Positions 28,351 through 36,968 of a stretch of 64,000 nucleotides of DNA are shown here, one piece after another. The notes under the pieces were generated by a model, which searched no databases, had not been told where the DNA came from, and saw only the letters and a program-made list of their open reading frames with translations. How positions within the stretch are numbered: the stretch's first letter is position 1; each line of letters starts with the position of its first letter. The position numbers and the translations under genes are program-made. The DNA comes from Poriferisodalis sp965198245 (lineage in GTDB: Bacteria > Actinomycetota > Acidimicrobiia > Acidimicrobiales > Poriferisodalaceae): the NCBI RefSeq assembly GCF_965198245.1, contig NZ_OZ240249.1, positions 1,798,001 to 1,862,000 of the forward strand. The letters are read 5' to 3'.

Positions 28351-29232
28351 ATGAGCGAAACGATGTTCGGAGACCTGTCGGGTGTCCGCGAAGGATTGGC
28401 GAAAGTCGAATACCTCGCCGACGACGGCATCGCCAGCGTCGTGTACCTGGCCGAGCGGCTCGGCAAGCCGGTCCTGGTGGAGGGACCGGCCGGCACGGGC
28501 AAGACCGAGCTTGCAAAGTCGGTCGCTGCCATGACCGGTGCTCGGCTGATCCGCCTGCAGTGCTATGAGGGACTCGATGAAGCCAAGGCGCTGTACGAGT
28601 GGAATTACAAGAAGCAGCTCCTGCGCATCCAGGCAGACCGCGGCACCGACGCCGAGCACGAGGAATGGGTGGAGCTGCAGGACGACATCTTCCAGGACGA
28701 GTTCTTGCTCACGCGTCCCTTGCTCGAAGCCATCAGCGCCAAGGACAAGGTCGTCCTGCTGATCGACGAGGTCGACCGGGTCGAGATCGAAACCGAAGCG
28801 CTGCTGCTGGAGATCCTCTCGGACTACCAAGTCTCAATCCCAGAGCTGGGCACCATCGTGGCCACCCAGATACCGCTCGTCTTCCTGACTTCCAACAACA
28901 CCCGTGAACTCTCCGAGGCCCTGAAGCGCCGCTGCCTGTTCCTGCACATCGACTACCCCGACCTTGAGCGCGAGAAACAGATTGTCGTCACCAAGGTCGC
29001 TGACATCACCGAGAACTTGGCCGAACAGATCGCGCGAGTGGTCCGGTCGATCCGCCAGCTCGAGCTCAAGAAAGCGCCGTCGGTGTCCGAGACGCTGGAC
29101 TGGGCTCGCACGCTCGTGCTGTTGGGCATCGAGAACATTGATGTCGAGCAGGCCAAGCAGACGCTTCACATCCTGCTCAAGTATCAGTCCGACATCGAGA
29201 AGGCAGCCAAAGAGCTGACGGTCGAGGCCTAG
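28351..29232 (+). CDS. MoxR-family AAA+ ATPase
   Basis: A 293-residue ATPase. Walker A is GPAGTGKT (about 45-52) and Walker B is VVLLIDEVDRVE, with the family-typical LTSNNTRELSEALKRRCLF. Like other MoxR proteins it is expected to act as a chaperone together with a von Willebrand factor A protein, here the next gene 33 nt downstream, in maturing a metalloenzyme or remodelling a complex. The ATG at 28351 has GGAG 9 nt upstream; a TTG seven codons earlier is an alternative. The target protein is not evident from the neighbours. Confidence 0.9.
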   Translation: MSETMFGDLSGVREGLAKVEYLADDGIASVVYLAERLGKPVLVEGPAGTGKTELAKSVAAMTGARLIRLQCYEGLDEAKALYEWNYKKQLLRIQADRGTDAEHEEWVELQDDIFQDEFLLTRPLLEAISAKDKVVLLIDEVDRVEIETEALLLEILSDYQVSIPELGTIVATQIPLVFLTSNNTRELSEALKRRCLFLHIDYPDLEREKQIVVTKVADITENLAEQIARVVRSIRQLELKKAPSVSETLDWARTLVLLGIENIDVEQAKQTLHILLKYQSDIEKAAKELTVEA

Positions 29233-29265
29233 CCCACCAGGGCTTGCCGGGGACGGGAGTCGGAA

Positions 29266-30702
29266 ATGCTGGACCTGCTCAGTGGCTTCGTCGGGGAGTT
29301 GCGCAGCGCTGGGCTGCCGGTGTCGCTGACCGAGAACCTCGATGCCATGGAGGCCGTCAAGCACATTCCCATCGAGGATCGCGACGCATTCAAGTACGCG
29401 CTCGCAGCCACGTTGGTGAAGAACGAGCAGCACTGGCGGGCATTCGAGACAGTGTTCGAGGTCTATTTCTCGTTGCGGGGCCCCGAATACAACGTCGGCG
29501 ATGAAGACAGCAACGGCGAATTCGATCCGGACAATCTCGAAGAGTGGATGTCCCAGCAGATGCAAGGCATGGGTGGCCGCGGGGGTGGGCAGGACATGTC
29601 CCCCGAGGAGATCGCCGAGATGCTCTTCCGGGCGCTGCTGAACGCCGACGAGGCGATGATGGCGGCCATGGCCCGAGCGGCAGTGACGCAGTTCGCGGGT
29701 ATGGAGCCGGGCCGGCCCGTCGGCGGCACCTACTACTTGTACCGCACGCTGCGCAACCTCGACCTCGACGGGATGCTCGACCGGCTGATCGAGGAATCCT
29801 CCCAGCGATATGAAGGCGAGATGACCCCGCTGGCGGAACGGCTCGAACGCGAGGAATTCGAGAACCGCATTGAGCAGCTGAAGCGGGAGATCGAAGCCGA
29901 GATCCGGCGCCGCCTCGTTGCCGACAGGGGCGTCGAAGCGATGGCCAAGACCCTGCGCAAGCCGCTGCCTGAAGATGTCGACTTCATGCACGCAAGCCGT
30001 GAGGAGATGGCGAGCATCCGCAAAGCCATCCAGCCGCTCACTCGCAAGCTGGCAGCTCGCCTGGCGCGCAAGCGCAAGCACAAGCGCCGTGGTCCGCTCG
30101 ACTTTCGGGCCACTGTGCGACGTTCACTCAGCTACGGCGGCGTGCCTGCGGAGCCCCGCTTCCGTCATCCACGTCCGAACAAGCCTGAACTCATCGTGGT
30201 TGCCGACATTTCGGGCTCCGTCGCGGCGTTCGCCCGCTTCACGCTTCATCTCGTGTATGCGTTGCAGAACCAGTTCTCCAAGGTGCGCTCGTTCGTGTTC
30301 ATCGACGGCATCGACGAGGTCACCCACATGTTCCGGAACGAGGAAGACATCACCAACGCGGTGCACCGAGTGAACACCGAGGCCGATGTCGTATGGGTCG
30401 ACGGCCATTCCGACTACGGCCATGCCTTCGGCGTGTTCTGGGAGAACTTCGGCAAGGACGTCAACGCGAAGTCCACGATGGTGTTCCTGGGCGACGCCCG
30501 CAACAACTACCACTCGACGAACGCGTGGGTGCTGAAGGAGTGCCAGAAACGGGCACGTTCGGTGTTCTGGCTGAATCCCGAACCGCGCTCGTATTGGGAC
30601 ACGGGGGACTCGATCATCACCGAGTACTCGACCTACACCGACGGCGTCTTCGAGTGCCGCAACCTGCGCCAGCTTGAAGGTTTCGTCGACAACCTGGCCT
30701 AA
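29266..30702 (+). CDS. VWA (CoxE-like) protein, partner of the MoxR ATPase
   Basis: A 478-residue protein. The N-terminal half is helical and has an acidic Gly/Met-rich loop (QQMQGMGGRGGGQDMSPEE) and a long charged helix. The C-terminal von Willebrand factor A domain has the metal-ion site DISGS (314-318) and later GDARNNY. It resembles CoxE/YehP-type proteins that work with MoxR ATPases. GGGAG lies before the ATG. The final codons lie in a 15-bp tandem repeat in which the stop codon is repeated in frame. Confidence 0.88.
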   Translation: MLDLLSGFVGELRSAGLPVSLTENLDAMEAVKHIPIEDRDAFKYALAATLVKNEQHWRAFETVFEVYFSLRGPEYNVGDEDSNGEFDPDNLEEWMSQQMQGMGGRGGGQDMSPEEIAEMLFRALLNADEAMMAAMARAAVTQFAGMEPGRPVGGTYYLYRTLRNLDLDGMLDRLIEESSQRYEGEMTPLAERLEREEFENRIEQLKREIEAEIRRRLVADRGVEAMAKTLRKPLPEDVDFMHASREEMASIRKAIQPLTRKLAARLARKRKHKRRGPLDFRATVRRSLSYGGVPAEPRFRHPRPNKPELIVVADISGSVAAFARFTLHLVYALQNQFSKVRSFVFIDGIDEVTHMFRNEEDITNAVHRVNTEADVVWVDGHSDYGHAFGVFWENFGKDVNAKSTMVFLGDARNNYHSTNAWVLKECQKRARSVFWLNPEPRSYWDTGDSIITEYSTYTDGVFECRNLRQLEGFVDNLA

Positions 30703-30747
30703 GACAACCTGGCCTAAGACCACTTGGCCTAATACCACTTGGCCTAG
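30688..30747. repeat. 15-bp tandem repeat carrying in-frame stop codons
   Basis: Four units: 30688-30702, 30703-30717, 30718-30732, 30733-30747. The first two are identical (GACAACCTGGCCTAA); the others differ at two or three bases. Because the unit is 15 bp, each has a stop codon in the frame of the VWA gene (TAA, TAA, TAA, TAG). Confidence 0.95.
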
Positions 30748-30754
30748 CCAGCCT

Positions 30755-30773
30755 CCGCTGTGCACGAGAGCGG
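30755..30773. terminator. weak hairpin between convergent genes
   Basis: CCGCT and AGCGG form a 5-bp stem with a 9-nt loop in the short gap between the VWA gene and the convergent aroG. There is no T run, so a terminator role is only a guess. Confidence 0.2.
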
Positions 30774-30777
30774 CGTG

Positions 30778-32196
30778 CTAGATCAATTCGGCGAGCAACT
30801 CGGCTGTGATGAAGGCCAGGTCGAGTGATTGGCGAGCGTTCAGTCGGGGGTCGCACATCGTCTCATAGCGGTCGCCCAGCTGGTGTTTGGCGAGGTCGTC
30901 GCCGCCGCCGATGCACTCGGTGACTGCGTCGCCGGTGATCTCCAGGTGCACACCGCCCGGCCACGTCCCCACCGCGGCGTGGACTGCGAAGTACTCCTGA
31001 ATCTCGGCCAAGATTGCGTCGAAGTGGCGGGTCTTGACCCCTTCATCGGTTGTGTAGGTGTTGCCGTGCATCGGATCGCACTGCCACACCACCGGGTGCC
31101 CAGCCTGTGTGACCGCCCGTAGGATCGGCCCGAACGCCGTCGAAACGTTGCCGGCGCCCATGCGGCTGATCAGTGTGAGCCGTCCTGGTATCTGCTTCGG
31201 GTTCAGCACCTCGCACAGTGCGAGCGCTTCGTCGGGTGTCGCAGTCGGTCCCAGCTTCGTCCCGATCGGATTGTGCACGCCCCGCAGGAACTCGACATGG
31301 GCGCCGTCGGGCTCCCGGGTGCGCTCGCCGATCCACAGCATGTGCGCCGAGCAGTCATACCAGTCGCCGGTGATGCTGTCAGTGCGGGTCAGTGCCTCTT
31401 CGTACCCGAGCAGCAGCGCCTCGTGGCTGGTGTACAACTCCACTTGCCGCATGGCGCTGTCATCGGTATCCAGACCGCACGCGTTCATGAATCGCAAGGC
31501 GGCATCGATGCCGTTGGCCAGTGTTTCGTAGCGTTGGCCCGCTGGACTCGATGCCACGAATTCCTGGTTCCACGTGTGCACCTGTCGCAGGTCGGCGTAG
31601 CCGCCCCGGGTGAATGCACGCAGCAAGTTGAGGGTTGCCGCAGAGGTGTTGTACGCCTGCAGCAAGCGCGAAGGATCCGGCGTCCGGGACTGGGAGTCGA
31701 ACGCGATGTCGTTGACGATGTGGCCCCGGAAAATCGGCAGTGTGACGCCGTCGCGGGTCTCGGTGGGCTTGCTGCGCGGCTTGGCGAACTGACCAGCGAT
31801 CCGACCCACCTTCACGATCGGCAAGCCAGCGGAGTACTGCATCACGACGGCCATCTGCAAGATGACCTTGAGACGGTCGCGAATCTGGTCAGCGGTCGAG
31901 AGCTCGAAGGACTCCGCACAATCGCCGGCCTGCAGCACAAAGGCGTTGCCCGTGCTCACCCGTGCAAGATGCTCGGTGAGTCGCCTTGCCTCGCCGGCGA
32001 ATACCAGCGGAGGCCGGCGCCTCAGCTCGGCCAGTGATTCGGAGAGTGCTGCAGGATCAGGCCACTCGGGCTGCTGGCCTGCCGGCCGCCCGGCCCACGA
32101 GCCGGAATGCCACCCCGGTGCGTGCTGAGGCGATCCGCCGGGGCTAGGCGCGCCGGAAGGTGAGACTGCGTCGTCAGACAGCGTCTGCGTCGGCAT
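30778..32196 (-). CDS. aroG: class II 3-deoxy-D-arabino-heptulosonate 7-phosphate synthase
   Basis: A 472-residue plant-like (class II) DAHP synthase, first enzyme of the shikimate pathway, condensing phosphoenolpyruvate and erythrose 4-phosphate. Family motifs are LQAGDCAESF (with the metal-binding Cys), KVGRIAGQFAKPRS, RMGAGNVS, and WQCDPMHGNTY. The N-terminal 40 residues are Pro/Gly-rich and variable (GAPSPGGSPQHAPGW). The 5' end overlaps the end of the upstream sigma factor gene by 23 bp, so the two are probably cotranscribed. Confidence 0.95.
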   Translation of the reverse strand: MPTQTLSDDAVSPSGAPSPGGSPQHAPGWHSGSWAGRPAGQQPEWPDPAALSESLAELRRRPPLVFAGEARRLTEHLARVSTGNAFVLQAGDCAESFELSTADQIRDRLKVILQMAVVMQYSAGLPIVKVGRIAGQFAKPRSKPTETRDGVTLPIFRGHIVNDIAFDSQSRTPDPSRLLQAYNTSAATLNLLRAFTRGGYADLRQVHTWNQEFVASSPAGQRYETLANGIDAALRFMNACGLDTDDSAMRQVELYTSHEALLLGYEEALTRTDSITGDWYDCSAHMLWIGERTREPDGAHVEFLRGVHNPIGTKLGPTATPDEALALCEVLNPKQIPGRLTLISRMGAGNVSTAFGPILRAVTQAGHPVVWQCDPMHGNTYTTDEGVKTRHFDAILAEIQEYFAVHAAVGTWPGGVHLEITGDAVTECIGGGDDLAKHQLGDRYETMCDPRLNARQSLDLAFITAELLAELI

Positions 32197-33040
32197 CGAT
32201 GTCTACAAACTCGCCGTCGGCGGCGAGGCTCTGCAGCTCATCGACGGCGCGCTTCACGAGACGGCGTGCCGCTTCGGCAGTTACGCCGAGCTCCTCGCCG
32301 ATCTCGCGGTAGCTGCGCTGCTCACCGTCGATGATCCCGTTGCGGCGGGCCACCGCATAGCGGGCGCGCTTGTCCAGCCGGCCGAGCATGGACATCACCA
32401 TGCCGCGGCGATCCGATTCGATGGCGAAGTGCTCGGGTCCTGGCGCATCGTCGCCGATGAGGTCGATGAGCGCGCTGTCGCCGTCGTCGCCCACCGTCTT
32501 GTCGAGCGACGTCGGGGTGCTGATCCGCTGCAGCCACGCGTTCTCGTCGTCGAGTGAGTCGCTGTCGCCTCCGTTGTGGCGCAGCGCAGCTCGCAGTGTG
32601 GCGGAACGATCGGACGGCAGCCGGATGAGGCTGCCCTTCTGGTCGAGCGCCCGTCCAATCGACTGGCGGATCCAGAACGTTGCGTAGGTGGAGAACTTGA
32701 AGCCACGCCGCCAGTCGAACTTCTCGACTGCGTGCTCAAGGCCGAGGTTGCCTTCCTGGATCAGGTCGAGCAGTTCCAGCGTCGGAGGCAGCGGATAGCG
32801 ACGCGCGATGGACACGACCAAGCGAAGGTTCGCCCGGATGAATCGGTCACGCGCAGCAGCGGCGGTCTGCACGGCCTTGCGCAGGTCGCGCCGCTCGGCC
32901 ACGGACAGGTCCTCGTCGCTGTCAAGGCGCGTCCGCGCATCTCGTCCCGCTTCGATCTGCTGGGAGAGCATGCGCTCGTCCTCTGCAGTGAGAAGTGCAA
33001 CCGCACCGATCTCGTTCAGGTACTGGCCAACTGAATCCAT
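32174..33040 (-). CDS. sigma-70 family RNA polymerase sigma factor
   Basis: A sigma factor of 288 residues from the ATG at 33040. Region 1.2 is DSVGQYLNEIGAVALLTAEDE. Region 2 is RFIRANLRLVVSIARRY, then DLIQEGNLGLEHAVEKFDWRRGFKFSTYATFWIRQ (shown here in pieces), close to group 1/2 factors. Region 4 ends in a helix-turn-helix (SYREIGEELGVTAEAARRLV). The region-3 part is shortened and acidic. GGAG lies 8 nt before the ATG at 33040, which decides this start; in-frame ATGs at 33094, 33175 and 33220 are alternatives. Probably an alternative or SigB-like factor rather than the main one. Confidence 0.88.
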   Translation of the reverse strand: MDSVGQYLNEIGAVALLTAEDERMLSQQIEAGRDARTRLDSDEDLSVAERRDLRKAVQTAAAARDRFIRANLRLVVSIARRYPLPPTLELLDLIQEGNLGLEHAVEKFDWRRGFKFSTYATFWIRQSIGRALDQKGSLIRLPSDRSATLRAALRHNGGDSDSLDDENAWLQRISTPTSLDKTVGDDGDSALIDLIGDDAPGPEHFAIESDRRGMVMSMLGRLDKRARYAVARRNGIIDGEQRSYREIGEELGVTAEAARRLVKRAVDELQSLAADGEFVDIDADADAV

Positions 33041-33396
33041 GACACACGCTCCAACCGGCAGGGGGCAGCCGGTTTCTTCGTCTTCGATTTGCATGCCGCC
33101 TAGTGCATGCGACCCGGTGGGGGGCACCGGGTATGTTTTGCCCTCGGCAGGCCAACTCAGCCCGGACTCAGGCATGACACCGCCGCGGTGGCGGAGCCGT
33201 TCTTGGTTGTACGCCCGCATGCGATGCGAGGCCCGAGAACCCGGGCCGTGCAGAGCTCTGCTATGGGCGGACGTTCAAACGTAACACATGGCGCACAGCG
33301 CGCGCAACAAGCGACACGCGAGGCCTGCTCAATGACGCAATGGTGCCTCGGTGCGCGCAACCTATGTGATGTGGAGCGTGACTCTACACTGCGGCG
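33041..33396. promoter_or_regulatory. divergent control region between the sigma factor and nadD
   Basis: The gap holds two hairpins just upstream of the sigma start: AACCGGC/GCCGGTT (33053-33059 and 33068-33074) and the perfect ACCCGGTG/CACCGGGT (33112-33119 and 33125-33132). Both have a loop with five consecutive G on the plus strand, that is five C in the sigma mRNA. Two GCATGC palindromes lie between them and further upstream. The nadD -10 is at the right end. No other gene is evident. Confidence 0.45.
33385..33390 (+). promoter_or_regulatory. -10-like hexamer of nadD-rsfS
   Basis: TACACT lies 6 nt upstream of the GTG of nadD with no Shine-Dalgarno sequence; a leaderless transcript is likely. 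Confidence 0.5.
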
Positions 33397-33990
33397 GTGC
33401 CGCCGCGACAAGGGATCTTCGGGGGCACCTTCGATCCACCCCATGTCGGACACGTCGCCGCTGCGATCTGTGCGCGGGACCAGTTGGGCACCGACATCGT
33501 GCATGTGGTGGTAGCGAACGATCCGTGGCAGAAGTCCGCTGAGCGCTCGGTGACGTCGGCGAACCACCGGTTGGCCATGACGCAGCTGGTCTTTGGCGGC
33601 CTCGCCGGCATCGAGGTGAGTGCGCTCGAGATTGAGCGCGGCGGACCGACCTACACGATCGACACCGTGATCGCGCTCGAGCGTCCCGGTATTGAGACCG
33701 TGCTCATCGTGGGCCCCGCCGCTGCGAGCGGCTTGCCGACCTGGCACCGAGTCTCGGAGCTATCTGAGCGCGTGAGGCTCGCGGTGGTGCAGCCGCGGAG
33801 CGAGCCACCCACTCATGTCGAGGGCTGGCGCACCGAGACGGTGTTCATGGATCCCGTCGAGGCGTCGGCCACACTGGTGCGCGATCTGCTCGTCCATCGC
33901 ACTCGATCGGAGGCGATGCCCGAGGTCACCCGGCTCGTGCCGCCCGCCGTAATGAGCTACATCACCCGGCACAGCCTCTATTCTCCGTGA
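33397..33990 (+). CDS. nadD: nicotinate-nucleotide adenylyltransferase
   Basis: A 197-residue nucleotidyltransferase that makes nicotinic acid adenine dinucleotide in NAD synthesis. The N-terminal GIFGGTFDPPHVGH contains His16 and His19 of the HxGH site, and SATLVRDLL matches the late SSTxIR motif. The GTG start follows a TACACT hexamer by 6 nt. It overlaps rsfS by GTGA. The nadD-rsfS pair after obgE/proBA is conserved in actinobacteria. Confidence 0.94.
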   Translation: MPPRQGIFGGTFDPPHVGHVAAAICARDQLGTDIVHVVVANDPWQKSAERSVTSANHRLAMTQLVFGGLAGIEVSALEIERGGPTYTIDTVIALERPGIETVLIVGPAAASGLPTWHRVSELSERVRLAVVQPRSEPPTHVEGWRTETVFMDPVEASATLVRDLLVHRTRSEAMPEVTRLVPPAVMSYITRHSLYSP

Positions 33991-34412
33991 ACGTGGCATC
34001 GGTTCCGCAGGCGTCCCCGGCTTCTACCGGGGTCCACGCCGTCGGGCCGGTCCCAAGCAGCGCCGCCGCGACTGTCCCGCCGCTTGTGCGGGCTGCCGTG
34101 GATGGAGCTTCCGAGATGTCGGCCGGGCGCATCGTGGTGCTCGATGTGGGTGACGTGCTGGCCATCACCGATTGGTTCGTCATTGCGAGCGCGCCCAATG
34201 TGCGCCGGGTGCGGCGCATAGCCGAACTGATGGAACAACACGTCAAGGCCGCTGGTGGCGAAGGTCCGATCCGTACTGAGGGGCTGGACGAGGCTCAGTG
34301 GGTCCTGCTCGATTTTGGTGAGTTCGTGGCACACGTCTTTCACGAACCGACCCGGGAGTACTACGACCTTGAGCGCCTCTGGTCGCACGTGCCTCGCCAC
34401 GAATTCGCCTGA
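33987..34412 (+). CDS. rsfS: ribosomal silencing factor RsfS
   Basis: A 141-residue protein of the RsfS/Iojap family that binds L14 and blocks subunit joining when nutrients are low. The core runs from VVLDVGDVLAITDWFVIASA to WVLLDFGEFVAHVFHEPTRE, followed by YYDLERLW. The first 40 residues are Ala/Pro-rich and look like an added leader. The GTG start overlaps the nadD stop. Confidence 0.93.
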   Translation: MNVASVPQASPASTGVHAVGPVPSSAAATVPPLVRAAVDGASEMSAGRIVVLDVGDVLAITDWFVIASAPNVRRVRRIAELMEQHVKAAGGEGPIRTEGLDEAQWVLLDFGEFVAHVFHEPTREYYDLERLWSHVPRHEFA

Positions 34413-34463
34413 GCCGCTGGCGCTGCGTCTGAGCTGCGTGTCAGGCCGATCAGGGAACGCAGA

Positions 34464-35594
34464 TCAGGGAACCAGTTCGGCGGAGCCCGCTCGGGCAAGC
34501 GCGATCCAGGTGCGCCCGGGTGTGAGGGCCACGATGAGGGCGTTGTCGGAACGAAACACTGTGACGTCCAGCTCGGACAGCCGCTCCCAAGTGCCCTGCA
34601 CCACCTGGCCGTCGCTGAATATCCACGCCTCGCCGGTGCCGGTCAGCACGGGCTCAGGTGTCGCCGGATTCGCCGGGCTCTGGCGATACCGCACGAATTG
34701 CACGATGACGTTCTCAGGCGCGACCCACACGCCGTCGAAGTCCGTGTGCTCCTTGCCATTCTGGGTGCGAGCCCATCCTCCCAGCGCTGTGTCCCATCGG
34801 TACGACGCTTCGATCTGCCCGAAGTCGACATCGACGCCGCTGACCGCGGTGGCTCGCTGCAGCGCGTCACCTTCGGCGCGGAAGCGGAGGTACGTCGGTG
34901 GCGTCCTGCCCTCGGCGGTGCCCGCAGCGTAAATCCGGGCCGTGTCGGTAATCAGATTGTGCGGTGCCCTCTTGGCAGGAGAGCGCTCGAAGACTCCCCT
35001 GGCAAGCGATCCGCCGTCAGTGACATTGACAGCGTCGACGCTCCGAAGTGCTCGCGAGGTGTACGCATTGGCGCCCGAGTTCACGAAGATGGGTCGGTTG
35101 AGATTCGACAGCAGAGCGAAATCACCCGTGCGAGCCGACCGAACGGGGCCAACCAGATCAGCATCGTTGGAATGAAAGATCGCCGCGAACCGCGTGAGGC
35201 GAGCTTCGACGATTTCCTCATAGACGACATCGGCTTGGTTGATGCCCCACTGAGGCAGGGCACGGGGGTGGTTGTCGATCTTCACGACGGCGGCCGGCCG
35301 CACGATCTTGTTCGCCGTCGGCAATCCGGTGAACGGGGCGGTGTAGAGGGGACTTGTGGTCGTGGTGGCCTCAGATTGAGTGGGAACCACGGACGTCGTC
35401 GTAGTTGTCGGAACCGGGCTGGACGCAACGACAACGGTGGACTGGGTCTGGACTGTGGCTGGTGGTTGCGATGTCGCAGGTTCGGTGGCAATTGTCGCGG
35501 GAACAGTCACGCTCTGGCATGCAGTGAGGATGAGCAGCGGCAGCATCCAAGGCAGCCAAACCCCTGCCGGGTGGCACCGCCGAGCCGCGCCCAT
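34464..35594 (-). CDS. DUF3048 domain lipoprotein
   Basis: About 376 residues. A signal peptide with Arg-Arg, a hydrophobic core (WLPWMLPLLIL) and the lipobox LTAC is seen, so the mature protein should be lipid-anchored outside the cell membrane. A Thr/Val/Ser-rich linker (about 60 residues) follows, then the DUF3048 domain: FTGLPTANKIVRPAAVVKID, GINQADVVYEEIVEARLTRF, VGPVRSARTGDFALLSNLNR and SGANAY. The function of DUF3048 (YerB-like) is unknown. I use the Met at 35594, which starts a normal signal peptide; a GTG at 35672 lies 14 nt after a TATTGT hexamer and an ATG at 35648 is also possible. Confidence 0.83.
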   Translation of the reverse strand: MGAARRCHPAGVWLPWMLPLLILTACQSVTVPATIATEPATSQPPATVQTQSTVVVASSPVPTTTTTSVVPTQSEATTTTSPLYTAPFTGLPTANKIVRPAAVVKIDNHPRALPQWGINQADVVYEEIVEARLTRFAAIFHSNDADLVGPVRSARTGDFALLSNLNRPIFVNSGANAYTSRALRSVDAVNVTDGGSLARGVFERSPAKRAPHNLITDTARIYAAGTAEGRTPPTYLRFRAEGDALQRATAVSGVDVDFGQIEASYRWDTALGGWARTQNGKEHTDFDGVWVAPENVIVQFVRYRQSPANPATPEPVLTGTGEAWIFSDGQVVQGTWERLSELDVTVFRSDNALIVALTPGRTWIALARAGSAELVP

Positions 35595-35949
35595 AGGGCG
35601 TTCGGCGAATAGTTCGCGGAGACGCTCCAAAGTCCTGCTCCTTGACATGTGCAGCCGAGCCACCGCGGTCACCTAGCCAGTCGCACACAATACCGGGTGA
35701 CATTGCGCGCTCGGTGTCATGTGAACCATCCAGAAACCGCTACCGCGGGCCCCGCTACCGAGGGCGAGAGGTATAGCCTCGCTGGGCTAGCTCCGGCCGC
35801 CCCAGTAGAATGCGAGCTCGAAGCGCGGGCGTGACGACGATGTCGACGACGCGTACGAACGCCTCCATGATGCGATCCAGCCCGAGGAAACCGTCGTTGT
35901 CCGTACAAACTGTTCGGGCGTCACGCCATGCGATCGACATCGTCGCCCG
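35595..35949. other. divergent gap between the lipoprotein gene and galE
   Basis: A minus-strand TATTGT (35687-35692) may be the -10 of the lipoprotein gene. The direct repeat CCGCTACCG occurs twice around 35737-35760. I see no gene and no clear promoter for galE; some of this stretch may be the coding 5' end of the lipoprotein gene. Confidence 0.4.
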
Positions 35950-36957
35950 ATGACGACACTGGTGACCGGCGGCGCCGGCTACGTAGGCAGCCATACCGTC
36001 GCAGCGCTGCATGCCGCTGGCAGGGACGCGGTGATTCTCGACGACTTCTCGAATGCCCAACGCGGTGTCGTAGCGGCGCTCCGCAGGTTGACCGGGAGGC
36101 GGCTCGAATTCGTCGATGGAGATGCCGCTGATCGCTTGACGGTTCGGCGGATCTTTGATGCCCATGACATCGATTCCATCATTCACTTCGCGGCACTGAA
36201 GAGCGTTCCCGAGTCGGTTTCGGAACCGCTGCGGTATTACCGGAAGAACCTCGACTCGACACTGACGCTCATTGAGCTGGCGACAGAGGGTGGAGTTTCA
36301 CGCTTCGTATTCAGCTCCTCCGCAGTTGTGTACGGCTCAGCTGAGGAATTGCCCATCACCGAAGAAATGCCAGTGGTTCCCGAGAGTCCTTACGGCGCCA
36401 CGAAACTCATGTGCGAGCGCATCCTCGCTGACGCCGCAGCCGTCTCGCAAGTGCAGTCAGTGCTCCTGCGGTATTTCAATCCTGTCGGGGCACATCCCTC
36501 CGGGCTTATTGGTGAGAATCCGCTCGGCGAAGCACAAAACCTGGTGCCAGTCGTCATGCAAGTAGCTCTGGGCACACGTTCCAGACTGGAGATCTACGGC
36601 GACGACTACGACACTCCCGATGGCACTCCCATCCGCGACTATGTGCACGTCATGGACCTCGCCGAGGGCCATGTCGCCGCCCTCAATGCCGACCTCGGTA
36701 ACCACAGCAGCCGGGTGTTCAACCTCGGAACTGGCGTCGGTACGTCGGTAAACGAGGTCGTTCGGGCGGCGTCGGAGATCACTCAGCGGGAGATTCCGTT
36801 CGACGTTGTGGCGCGCCGGCCCGGCGATCTGGGAGAGTCGTGGGCGGACTGCAGTCGAGCTGCCGTAGAGCTCGGGTGGAGTGCCCGGCGGGACCTCAGG
36901 CTCATGCTGGTGGACCATTGGCGATTCCTCTGCAGACACCCGCAAGGACTGCCGTAA
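35950..36957 (+). CDS. galE: UDP-glucose 4-epimerase
   Basis: A 335-residue extended SDR. The NAD-binding motif is TGGAGYVG (6-13) and the catalytic Tyr148/Lys152 are in YGATK; SSSAVVYG and NPVGAHPSGLIGE are typical of GalE, which interconverts UDP-glucose and UDP-galactose for surface polysaccharides. It ends 11 nt from the convergent end of the large glycosyltransferase gene and opens the polysaccharide cluster. Confidence 0.93.
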   Translation: MTTLVTGGAGYVGSHTVAALHAAGRDAVILDDFSNAQRGVVAALRRLTGRRLEFVDGDAADRLTVRRIFDAHDIDSIIHFAALKSVPESVSEPLRYYRKNLDSTLTLIELATEGGVSRFVFSSSAVVYGSAEELPITEEMPVVPESPYGATKLMCERILADAAAVSQVQSVLLRYFNPVGAHPSGLIGENPLGEAQNLVPVVMQVALGTRSRLEIYGDDYDTPDGTPIRDYVHVMDLAEGHVAALNADLGNHSSRVFNLGTGVGTSVNEVVRAASEITQREIPFDVVARRPGDLGESWADCSRAAVELGWSARRDLRLMLVDHWRFLCRHPQGLP

Positions 36958-36968
36958 GGGGCGCGAGG

